Positions 37,269-45,584 of a stretch of 64,000 bases of DNA are shown here, piece after piece (within the stretch, counting starts at the first letter, position 1; every line of letters begins with the position of its first letter). The notes under the pieces are model-generated. The model saw only the letters and a list, made by a program, of their open reading frames with translations, searched no databases and was not told where the DNA came from. Both the position numbers and the translations under genes were made by a program. The DNA is from Hoylesella buccalis ATCC 35310 (GTDB lineage Bacteria; Bacteroidota; Bacteroidia; Bacteroidales; Bacteroidaceae), in NCBI RefSeq assembly GCF_025151385.1, contig NZ_CP102287.1, forward strand, positions 1,612,001 through 1,676,000, read 5' to 3'.

Positions 37269-37276
37269 TAACTTTG
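37269..37276 (+). promoter_or_regulatory. Putative -7 box of the AICAR transformylase gene
   Basis: TAACTTTG 25 bp before the start codon; no clear -33 element. Confidence 0.45.
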
Positions 37277-37301
37277 TAACAAAATAAAACACCATTCCAT
37301 C

Positions 37302-38483
37302 ATGAAAGAATTAGCATTGAAGTACGGATGCAATCCCAACCAAAAGCCTTCCCGCATTTATATGGAAGAAGGCGAGTTACCCATAACAGTCTTGAACGGC
37401 CGACCAGGCTACATCAATTTCCTCGATGCCCTGAATAGTTGGCAGCTGGTAAAAGAGTTAAAAGCAGCAACCGGCGTGCCATCGGCAGCCTCGTTCAAGC
37501 ATGTATCGCCGGCAGGAGCCGCCATCGGACTTCCTTTGAACGACACTTTGAAGCGGATTTACTTTGTTGACGACGTCAAGATGGAACTTTCGCCGCTGGC
37601 ATGTGCCTACGCCAGGGCACGCGGAGCCGACCGCATGTGCTCGTATGGCGACTTTGTAGCACTGAGCGACACCTGCGATGCTGCCACCGCCACATTGATT
37701 AAGCGGGAGGTGAGCGATGGCGTTATCGCACCCGGTTATACGCCTGAGGCGCTCGACATCTTAAAACAAAAGCGCAAAGGCACCTATAATGTCATCCAAA
37801 TAGATGCCAATTACGTTCCCGCACCCATCGAACGGCGACAGATTTTCGGCATTACCTTCGAGCAGGGACGCAATGACATCAAGCTTGATGACGATTTACT
37901 CTTCATGCATATCCCCACCAAAAACAAGCATTTCAGCGATGAAGCCAAGCGAGATCTCATCATCGCCCTCATCATCCTCAAATACACCCAGAGCAACAGC
38001 GTATGCTATGTAAAGGACGGACAGGCCATCGGCATCGGTGCCGGACAGCAGAGCCGCATCCATTGCACACGCCTGGCGGGGCAAAAAGCCGACACATGGT
38101 GGCTTCGCCAATGCCCAAAGGTCATGGATTTGCCCTTCAAGAAAGATATTCGCCGTGCCGACCGTGACAACACCATTGACCAGTACATTGGTGACGAATG
38201 CGAAGATTTGCTGCAAGACGGCACTTGGCAACACTTCTTCACCACCAAACCTGCACCGCTCACCGCAGATGAAAAGAAGGCCTGGATAGCCCAAAACAAG
38301 CAAGTGGCCTTGGGTAGCGACGCCTTCTTCCCCTTCGGTGACAACATTGAGCGCGCGCACAAAAGCGGTGTAGCGTACATCGCTCAAGCCGGAGGCTCCA
38401 TTCGCGACGACCATGTGATTGAGACATGCGATAAATATGGTATCGCCATGGCCATGACAGGCGTCCGACTGTTCCATCATTAA
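37302..38483 (+). CDS. AICAR transformylase, stand-alone PurH C-terminal domain
   Basis: 393 residues covering only the formyltransferase domain: MKELALKYGCNPNQKPSRIY start, ITVLNGRPGYINFLDALN, the catalytic Lys-His in AASFKHVSPAGAA, DYVALSD-like DFVALSDTCD, and the final GSDAFFPFGDNIERA, AQAGGSIRDD and MAMTGVRLFHH. It formylates AICAR to FAICAR with 10-formyltetrahydrofolate. The partner cyclohydrolase is at 27129-27722, about 10 kb away on the other strand. Confidence 0.93.
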   Translation: MKELALKYGCNPNQKPSRIYMEEGELPITVLNGRPGYINFLDALNSWQLVKELKAATGVPSAASFKHVSPAGAAIGLPLNDTLKRIYFVDDVKMELSPLACAYARARGADRMCSYGDFVALSDTCDAATATLIKREVSDGVIAPGYTPEALDILKQKRKGTYNVIQIDANYVPAPIERRQIFGITFEQGRNDIKLDDDLLFMHIPTKNKHFSDEAKRDLIIALIILKYTQSNSVCYVKDGQAIGIGAGQQSRIHCTRLAGQKADTWWLRQCPKVMDLPFKKDIRRADRDNTIDQYIGDECEDLLQDGTWQHFFTTKPAPLTADEKKAWIAQNKQVALGSDAFFPFGDNIERAHKSGVAYIAQAGGSIRDDHVIETCDKYGIAMAMTGVRLFHH

Positions 38484-38503
38484 CAGACATTACACCTACA
38501 GAC

Positions 38504-38695
38504 ATGAACGATTTTGATGACATTTTAGAGAATGGCTTGGTGTTTCGCAAACCGCCGAAAGAGCAAAAGGACGATGGAAAGGTAAAGACCAAAGCCAAAA
38601 AGAAGCAATACATCACTGGCGCACATGGCAGTGGGTCGGCCCGTCAAAAGGCCAAATACCGCCAACAGCGCGCCAATAGGAACAAGAAAAGATAG
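38504..38695 (+). CDS. Small basic hypothetical protein
   Basis: 63 residues: an acidic start (MNDFDDILENGLVFRKPP) and a very basic, low-complexity rest (KTKAKKKQY, RQKAKYRQQRANRNKKR). Starts 20 bp after the AICAR transformylase gene in the same direction, so probably co-transcribed. The tail would suit nucleic acid or ribosome binding, but no function is known to me. Confidence 0.5.
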   Translation: MNDFDDILENGLVFRKPPKEQKDDGKVKTKAKKKQYITGAHGSGSARQKAKYRQQRANRNKKR

Positions 38696-38710
38696 CTCAG
38701 AGGCAACGGA

Positions 38711-38981
38711 AGTTGACGGGAGTTAATGGGAGTTAGCAGGAGTTAATGGGAGTTAGCGGACATCAGCAAAGATGCTAACTGCCCATCAACTCGTGAACTT
38801 GTCTATTTGACAACAAAAGCACTTGTCAACTTGTACACCACGCATTAGCCGACAAGAGCACAGAAGCTAACAACTTGTCAACTCGTAAACTCGTCAACTT
38901 GTAAACTGAAGAACTCGTCAACTTGTGAACTAAAGAACTAACAACTTGTCAACTCGTCAACTTGTCAACTCGTCAACTAAA
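38711..38981. repeat. Low-complexity short tandem repeats
   Basis: First GGGAGTTAATGGGAGTTAGC-type units (38711-38760), then many copies of AACTTGTCAACT/CTCGTCAACTTG 12-mers to about 38981. The remaining 38982-39666 contains no gene; a short locus of the 22-bp repeat is at 39183. Confidence 0.75.
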
Positions 38982-39182
38982 TCCCTCCCTTACTGCGATT
39001 TTTCTTGACAACGCACCTCTCCATGCTTGGCGAATTTGCAAACAACCTCGCCGCTGGTCACAAATACGCCCAAAATAAGCGACTTTCGCATATCGCTAAT
39101 AGCCAACACTTTACGCACATCACTTATCAGAGAAGCGGGAATTTCCTATCTTTCCAGGTTGAATATCATTGCTTTAAGAGGC

Positions 39183-39226
39183 CAATTTACATGCCTTTGA
39201 CCTGCAATAAGATGCAGATTAACGGG
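39183..39226. repeat. Degenerate 22-bp repeat, locus 4 (about 2 units)
   Basis: CAATTTACATG followed by CCTTTGACCTG fits the 22-bp unit, and the next 22 bp begin CAATAAGATG. Weaker than the other three loci. Confidence 0.4.
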
Positions 39227-39563
39227 CAAAAGGATGGTTTTAATGGAGAAAAAACAAGATTTTAAGTGTAAAACGCGAGTTTTCTCACCAAACAATCGCC
39301 TATTTGCATCCTGTTTGCCTATCATTTTTTTCTATTTTGTCAATTTGCAGATGCCGTTTTTGGGCCGGAAATTGGTAAAAAATCACAACGTAATGGGCAC
39401 CGTTACCCTCGTTGCCGAAATGGGATAAAATGCGCCAACGAGAGTTAAGCAGTGACGGCCTTTCGACAGTTCTACCCCTCCCTCAACCGTCCAACGTAAA
39501 GATAAAACGTGCTTTACGTTGCAAAAAGGAAGATAAATTCACACTTATTGCAATATTTCTTAC

Positions 39564-39571
39564 TACATTTG
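39564..39571 (+). promoter_or_regulatory. Putative -7 box of the SusC/SusD operon
   Basis: TACATTTG matches the -7 consensus 96 bp before the susC-like start. No convincing TTTG at -33. Confidence 0.4.
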
Positions 39572-39666
39572 CACTTTATTTAAGAATACCAGATTGTTTT
39601 TAAGGTAATTCAAATGAAGTATAACAAAGACAAAGAAAGGATAATGTCTTTAAATTTTGATGATGT

Positions 39667-42600
39667 ATGACAAATAATCAATCGGCAAAACAGTTACTTT
39701 TCACATGGGTTGTGAAAAGTATTGTCATCACTTGTTGCTTATTAGGACCAATGGCTGCGGTAAACTTTGATGTGTATGCGGCTTCAATGAAAAACAATTT
39801 TCAGACAGATTCGCTGCACACCACCGAAGCGAAATCAAACGATGGGCCACGCAAGCACCTTATCCAGGGCATTGTGTTGTCGGCTACCGACAAAGAACCA
39901 TTGCCAGGAGTAACCATTTTTATCAAAGGAACCTCGCAGGGTACACAATCCGATTTGGAAGGACGTTTCAGGTTGGAGACCGACGTAGCCGCCCCAAAAT
40001 TGCAGTTTACCTACGCCAGCATGAAGCCCCTATTGCTTCCATGGAAGGGCGAGAAGGAAATGAAAGTGTTGATGGAAGACGGGGTAGAGCTTATAGATGA
40101 AGTGGTGGTGACGGGCTATCAACGCATTAGAAAGAATGAGATGATTGGCTCTGCCAACACCGTAAAAAGCGAAGATTTGTTTTACGATGGGCACCAAAGC
40201 ATTGAGCAGATGCTACAAGGCAAACTTGTGGGAACCAGTGTGTTAAACACCAGCGGATTGGTAGGAACGGCCCAGAAAGTACGCGTGCGTGGTACCTCCA
40301 CCTTGTTGGGCAACCAAGAGCCTGTTTGGGTGGTGGATGGCATCATACAAGAAGATCCGTTGCCTTTCAAGCCGCGCGACTTAGATGCCTTAGGAAGCAT
40401 CTCGCAAGACAATTTTGACATGATCAAGAATTTTGTGGGAAATTCTATTTCTTGGCTGAGTCCCAACGACATCATGACCATATCGGTGCTGAAAGATGCG
40501 GCGGCAACAGTGATGTACGGGGTGAAAGCAGCCAACGGCGTCATTATCATCACCACCAAACAAGGCAAAGCCGGCCGAATATCGGTCAATTATAGCGGCG
40601 GCATGACCGTTGCGCCGCGCATCTATTATAGTAAGATGAACTTGATGAACTCTTCTGAGCGTGTAGATGTGTCCGAAGAAATTTATAGAAGAGGATTGGT
40701 GAGCGAAGCCAACCGACCATTGGAGCGCATCGGTTACGAAGGATTGCTGGGGCAATATTTGCGCAAAGAGATATCGTACGCACAGTTTCAACAAGAAGTT
40801 GAGAAGGTTCGCATGAACAACACCGACTGGTTTAAGGAGTTATTTCGCCACTCAGTAAGTCACAATCACAGCGTTAGTCTAAGTGGTGGTACCGACCGTT
40901 TTAAGTATTATGCGTCCATCAATAGTTCGTTCACTAACGGTATCTCTGTTGGTAACGATGCCAGGAATTACAGTGCATCGGTGAGTGTCGATATCCGTTT
41001 GAGCGATAAAATCAACTTGGGCGTGCGTCTGAACGCTGCTTCTAACAAGACGAACGGCTTTTTCAGGGTAGATCCTTATCAATATGCGTCTACCATCAAT
41101 CGTGCCATACCAGCCTATAACGAAGACGGAAGTTTGTTTTATTATGCGAAATCCCAAGACGCCAACCGACGTATGTACAACATTTTGCACGAGATGGATT
41201 GTACGGGCAACACCAATACAACAAATTCTGTGGCATTATCTGCCAATTTACGGTGGACCATCTTGCAGGGATTGCAGTTTGAAGGCTTGTTTGGCTATAA
41301 TCTTTCCAACGTGGTGGGGTCATCGTTTGCCGACGAACAGAGTTTCTTTATTTCCAATCTTCGTGGTTACGAGTTTGGTTTGTATGAGCCTGGCGAACTG
41401 GAATATAAGAAATCTCGCTTGCCTCATGGTGGCGAACTCAATACCACCGAGAATCGTAATACCAATTATACCTTACGCGGCACACTGTCGTACAACAAGA
41501 TTTTCGGTGACGTGCATCGCATGAGTTTGATGGCAGGAAGCGAGATTAGAAGTAATAAGTACGACGGCTACAACACCACGTTGTATGGTTACTTCCCCAA
41601 CCGGGGCAAATCTATCATTTTTCCTCCACGTCAGGTTATCGATCCGTTGGATGCCTCACGCTGGATAGAGAACGATCTTTACCATCAATTCAATAACACT
41701 ATCATCGACCGTAAGATAAATACGGTAGGTATGTTTGCCACGGGTATGTATAGTTTTGATGAGCGTTACATCTTTTCGGCAAGCATTCGTTCCGACGCAT
41801 CCAACCGCTTCGGACAAGATGAGCGTAACCGTTTCTTGCCTGTGTGGTCGGCTGGAGCACGTTGGAACATCATCAACGAGCCATGGATAAAAGACATTCG
41901 TTGGATTAGCGACTTCAATTTCCGCGCTTCGTACGGGTGGCAAGGCAATGTAGCAAGCAACTATGGCCCCGATTTGATTGCAGAATTAGGACGTGGGCGC
42001 GACTTTATTGATCTTCGAACAGGCCGTTACATCCTGAAAATAAAATCGTTGCCTTATGATAATTTGCGTTGGGAAAAAACCAAGAGCATTAACCTGGGGG
42101 TAGACTTTGGCGTGTGGAAAAACCGAATTGCTTTCAGTGCCGAGTATTATTCCAAGCATACAACCGACCTTATCGTTTCGAAAGCCGTACCATACGAATA
42201 TGGCGTGATGTTCATGCCTATCAATGGGGGCGACATGAATAACTATGGATTTGAGTTTACAGCTACCTTTACGCCCATCAGAACCAAGGACTGGGTATGG
42301 AACATCTCGGTTAACACGGCGAAAAACTTCAATGAAATCAAGTCGACCATGGCCGAAAATCAGAACTGGCGCGCTGCCTCAGGTGGTTCCATTCACAAAG
42401 AAGGTTATCCGGTTGGTGCTTTCTGGGCATGGGATTTCGCAGGCTTAGATGCGCAAGGTGGTTATCCGCTTTTCCGCATTCCTACCATCGAAGAGGGCGC
42501 TGATAAATTGGATGCGACCTCTTTCATGAAGTATGCAGGTACTACAGAACCCGATATTTCGGGCGGTTTGTCTACCGTATTGCGTTGGAAATCAATCACT

Positions 42601-43080
42601 CTGTCCTCTTCTTTTTCGATTGCGTTGGGCGGAAAACGCTTCTTAACCGATTTGTTCAGCGAAGATTATCTCAACAACAGCACGCCATCGGCCTACAGCA
42701 ATCTGTCTAAAGAAATGGTGAACCGTTGGCAAAAACCTGGTGATGAGCAGCATACGCAGATACCTTCCATTCCTAATCATAACATTCCCATGGTATACTT
42801 GCCGAATGGGTCGAACGAATATGCGCATCGTTTGTACAACTATTCTACAGCAAGAGTAGTCAACGCATCGTTCATGCGCTGCAACAACATTTCGCTGTCG
42901 TACACGGTTCCTACGAAATTGATACAACGAATGTCGCTCAATAATCTGTCTATAAGCGGTTCTGTGAGCAATCCGTTCATCGTAGTGAGCAAAGATTACA
43001 AGGGCATCGACCCCGAAGTGGCGACTGGCGCACAGCCCATTATGCCAACTTATAGCGTGACTTTGAATATTGGAATTTAA
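39667..43080 (+). CDS. SusC/RagA-family TonB-dependent outer membrane transporter
   Basis: A 1,137-residue transporter. Signal region to about residue 39 (FDVYAAS); carboxypeptidase-regulatory-like domain (LIQGIVLSATDKEPLPGVTIFIKGTSQGTQSDLEGRFRL) near 65-125; the family motif IDEVVVTGYQRI, then plug and a 22-strand barrel ending VTLNIGI. It imports a ligand captured by the SusD partner with TonB energy. First gene of a six-gene operon; 20 bp to susD. Since the downstream genes are protease-like and no glycosidase is present, a peptide or protein-derived ligand is likely, by inference. Confidence 0.93.
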   Translation: MTNNQSAKQLLFTWVVKSIVITCCLLGPMAAVNFDVYAASMKNNFQTDSLHTTEAKSNDGPRKHLIQGIVLSATDKEPLPGVTIFIKGTSQGTQSDLEGRFRLETDVAAPKLQFTYASMKPLLLPWKGEKEMKVLMEDGVELIDEVVVTGYQRIRKNEMIGSANTVKSEDLFYDGHQSIEQMLQGKLVGTSVLNTSGLVGTAQKVRVRGTSTLLGNQEPVWVVDGIIQEDPLPFKPRDLDALGSISQDNFDMIKNFVGNSISWLSPNDIMTISVLKDAAATVMYGVKAANGVIIITTKQGKAGRISVNYSGGMTVAPRIYYSKMNLMNSSERVDVSEEIYRRGLVSEANRPLERIGYEGLLGQYLRKEISYAQFQQEVEKVRMNNTDWFKELFRHSVSHNHSVSLSGGTDRFKYYASINSSFTNGISVGNDARNYSASVSVDIRLSDKINLGVRLNAASNKTNGFFRVDPYQYASTINRAIPAYNEDGSLFYYAKSQDANRRMYNILHEMDCTGNTNTTNSVALSANLRWTILQGLQFEGLFGYNLSNVVGSSFADEQSFFISNLRGYEFGLYEPGELEYKKSRLPHGGELNTTENRNTNYTLRGTLSYNKIFGDVHRMSLMAGSEIRSNKYDGYNTTLYGYFPNRGKSIIFPPRQVIDPLDASRWIENDLYHQFNNTIIDRKINTVGMFATGMYSFDERYIFSASIRSDASNRFGQDERNRFLPVWSAGARWNIINEPWIKDIRWISDFNFRASYGWQGNVASNYGPDLIAELGRGRDFIDLRTGRYILKIKSLPYDNLRWEKTKSINLGVDFGVWKNRIAFSAEYYSKHTTDLIVSKAVPYEYGVMFMPINGGDMNNYGFEFTATFTPIRTKDWVWNISVNTAKNFNEIKSTMAENQNWRAASGGSIHKEGYPVGAFWAWDFAGLDAQGGYPLFRIPTIEEGADKLDATSFMKYAGTTEPDISGGLSTVLRWKSITLSSSFSIALGGKRFLTDLFSEDYLNNSTPSAYSNLSKEMVNRWQKPGDEQHTQIPSIPNHNIPMVYLPNGSNEYAHRLYNYSTARVVNASFMRCNNISLSYTVPTKLIQRMSLNNLSISGSVSNPFIVVSKDYKGIDPEVATGAQPIMPTYSVTLNIGI

Positions 43081-43100
43081 TAAATCAGACACATAGTTTT

Positions 43101-44597
43101 ATGAAAAAGCATATTTATCTATACATTTCATGCATCGCATTGCTGCTTTCGAGTTGTAATGACTTCTTGTCTGAAAGCAGTCAAGACGAAGTGCGACCCA
43201 GTACAACATCCGACTTGGAAGAGTTATTGTTAGGCGATGGATACGCTTCGCACACTCCTATTTTTTCATATCTGGAACTGTTGACAGACGATGTTGAAAG
43301 CAATTATTCGGATGCCACCAATCAGGAAGATGCTCTTCGTGCAGGAGCAGCCGTATTTACATGGGCTAATGACATGTTTGAGCAAATGCAAAAGAACAAC
43401 ATTCCCTGGAGCAATTCGTGGCAACAGTTGTATCATTGGATTAATGGTTGCAACGTAGTGATTGATCAGTTGCCAAAAGTATCAGGCTCGAGCATAGCTA
43501 AACAAAAGATTGAGGCAGAGGCCTTGGCACTTCGTTCGTTTTATTATTTCTTGCTTGTCAACACTTTCGCGCCTGCTTACAATACAGCTAACCCAGCATT
43601 GAATGACGCTTTGGGTGTTCCATTAATACTGAAATCGACGGTAAAAGATGAGTTTCCTAAGCGTAATACCGTAGCAGAAGTTTATCAACAAATAGAAAAA
43701 GACCTGTTAACCTCTCAAAAACTGTGGAAGAGTTGCGGTGAGTATAAAGCCAGCGTCTACACCGTATCACCTTTATTTGTAGACCTTTTGCTCTCACGCC
43801 TTTACTTATACGAGGGCAAATGGGCTGAGTCGGCACGCTACAGCAATGCCGTAATCGCCCAAAAACCTACATTAAGGCAGCTAAGCAAATACTATACATA
43901 CGACGATTGGCAAGGTATTGTGTTGTACGACATGGCAAAAGGGGGAGTGTACAATAGTGACAGTCCTGAATTGATATGGGGATATTCTATCAATGGCGAA
44001 TATGATGCGTTCTTTGTAGGTATCAATCCGCACATCGATTTCGGTAAATTGCCCGCTTTTACGGTTAGCAAAAGCTTGGAATCACTCTACGAACCCGATG
44101 ACATCCGGCGTGAAGCTTACTTCTACAGCTATCTTACCATGAATGGTTTCATGCCAGAAAAACATCTCTTGGTAGGACGTAAAAGCGACAAAGTACCGCA
44201 AAATCCCACCAAGGGAATGCGCGTCGCCGAGGCATATCTCAACCGAGCAGAAGCAAACGCACGCTTGTACTTACAAAATAAGGATGAAAAACTAAGACAA
44301 GCCGCGTTGAGTGACCTGAACACTTTACGCGCATCTCGTTTCACGGGTACATATCAACCCATCAACATCACAGATGCGAACAAGCTCATTGACTTCTGTC
44401 TGCAAGAGCGCAGACGTGAACTATGCTTTGAAGATCATCGTTGGTTTGACTTAAAACGACAAGGAATGCCAGCCATCGAACACAAATTTTCCATCGTGAG
44501 TGGACAAACCACAACTTACAAGCTGGAACAAAACAGCAGCAAATATGTATTGCCCATTCCATTAGAAGTAAGACAACGCAATCCGGAATTGGATTAA
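43101..44597 (+). CDS. SusD/RagB-family surface lipoprotein
   Basis: 498 residues with lipoprotein signal (LLLSSC, cysteine at residue 19) and the acidic export signal region nearby (SSCNDFLSESSQDEVRP). The N-terminal TPR-like part includes the canonical AEALALRSFYYFLLVNTF segment. The C-terminal RagB/SusD part has AEAYLNRAEANARLY and LCFEDHRWFDLKRQGMP. It forms the lid of the SusC transporter and selects ligand. 19 bp downstream of susC. Confidence 0.93.
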   Translation: MKKHIYLYISCIALLLSSCNDFLSESSQDEVRPSTTSDLEELLLGDGYASHTPIFSYLELLTDDVESNYSDATNQEDALRAGAAVFTWANDMFEQMQKNNIPWSNSWQQLYHWINGCNVVIDQLPKVSGSSIAKQKIEAEALALRSFYYFLLVNTFAPAYNTANPALNDALGVPLILKSTVKDEFPKRNTVAEVYQQIEKDLLTSQKLWKSCGEYKASVYTVSPLFVDLLLSRLYLYEGKWAESARYSNAVIAQKPTLRQLSKYYTYDDWQGIVLYDMAKGGVYNSDSPELIWGYSINGEYDAFFVGINPHIDFGKLPAFTVSKSLESLYEPDDIRREAYFYSYLTMNGFMPEKHLLVGRKSDKVPQNPTKGMRVAEAYLNRAEANARLYLQNKDEKLRQAALSDLNTLRASRFTGTYQPINITDANKLIDFCLQERRRELCFEDHRWFDLKRQGMPAIEHKFSIVSGQTTTYKLEQNSSKYVLPIPLEVRQRNPELD

Positions 44598-44616
44598 TTG
44601 ATAAACAATTGACAAG

Positions 44617-45510
44617 ATGAAACATTATTTTTTATACATACTAACAGCTTTTCTCCTCATCAGCTGTGGCAATGAAGACCCCATTTCGTCTATTCAAGAG
44701 CAGAAGGACGCCTTCGAATCTCATCGCCTACCGCAAGGTAACCATCCATACGATGCTGCCATTCAGCGCATCTTTGAGCAAACAGGCACATTGGTTCTTT
44801 ATAAATACCAACCCTCGGAATTCGATTGGGGCGTGACGAGAAACTATCTGTGGAGCAAAGAACGAATGGCTGATGAAGGGTATTTATACCAGCTACCTGA
44901 CGAGAAATATGTGGGAGAGCAAGTAAAAATGTTGCAGACAGAGTTCCTCAACCTTTTTCCAAGCAGCTTTTTGAAGAAGCATTTACCGCTGCGTATTCTG
45001 CTTTGCAGCGAGCTGTATTATTTAGAAGGAGGATACACAACAGAACCAACTCATGACGATTACAAGCCTGTCAATGCGTTTGAAGGATACGAATTCTTTG
45101 CCGTCAATCATGGAAATAGTGCTATCGAGAAGATGACACGACAAGAGAAAGACGAATTTCGCATCGAGCTTTGCAAATTGTTGTTGCGCCGTATTTATCC
45201 TACCATCAACAAAGGTGCTCTCCGTGAAGCCATTCCAGAGGCCTTTGCTGCCATATCTACCTACGGTACAGATGTGGATGGAAGTCTGGATGCGGGGTTT
45301 ATAGACGACCGACATAAGAACAGTGTGCGCGAAGATTGGTACGACTATTTGCAAACAATCGTATCTACGCCTGCCAGCGAGTTACAAACAGCCGATGGAC
45401 TTTTGTCTCATAACAAGGTTAAACAAAAGTACGAAGTGGTGATTAACTACTTTAAAAACAACTTCAAAGTTGACCTTCAGCGCATTGGCGACATGTCAAC
45501 CGCACAGTAG
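44617..45510 (+). CDS. SusCD-associated metallohydrolase-like lipoprotein, HExxH lost
   Basis: A 297-residue lipoprotein (LLISC, cysteine at about 18) that by size and place resembles the substrate import-associated zinc metallohydrolase lipoproteins found after SusC/SusD pairs. Conserved-looking parts are LPDEKYVGEQVKMLQTEFLNLFP and the helix after MTRQEKDEFR. At the expected catalytic helix the sequence is IELCK (residues 183-187), keeping the Glu but replacing both zinc-binding His of HExxH. There is no other HExxH in the protein. It is probably a non-catalytic binding protein. The family call is from memory; the absent motif is seen directly. Confidence 0.7.
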   Translation: MKHYFLYILTAFLLISCGNEDPISSIQEQKDAFESHRLPQGNHPYDAAIQRIFEQTGTLVLYKYQPSEFDWGVTRNYLWSKERMADEGYLYQLPDEKYVGEQVKMLQTEFLNLFPSSFLKKHLPLRILLCSELYYLEGGYTTEPTHDDYKPVNAFEGYEFFAVNHGNSAIEKMTRQEKDEFRIELCKLLLRRIYPTINKGALREAIPEAFAAISTYGTDVDGSLDAGFIDDRHKNSVREDWYDYLQTIVSTPASELQTADGLLSHNKVKQKYEVVINYFKNNFKVDLQRIGDMSTAQ

Positions 45511-45584
45511 TTCCTCACACTTCGTTGTACGAGTATCACATTTAACGAATTAAACTCACGATATATAATCCATCAACATCAATT

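Noticed and set aside
38711..38981. CRISPR array
   Set aside because: Words of 12 bp without unique spacers of constant length; no cas genes nearby.
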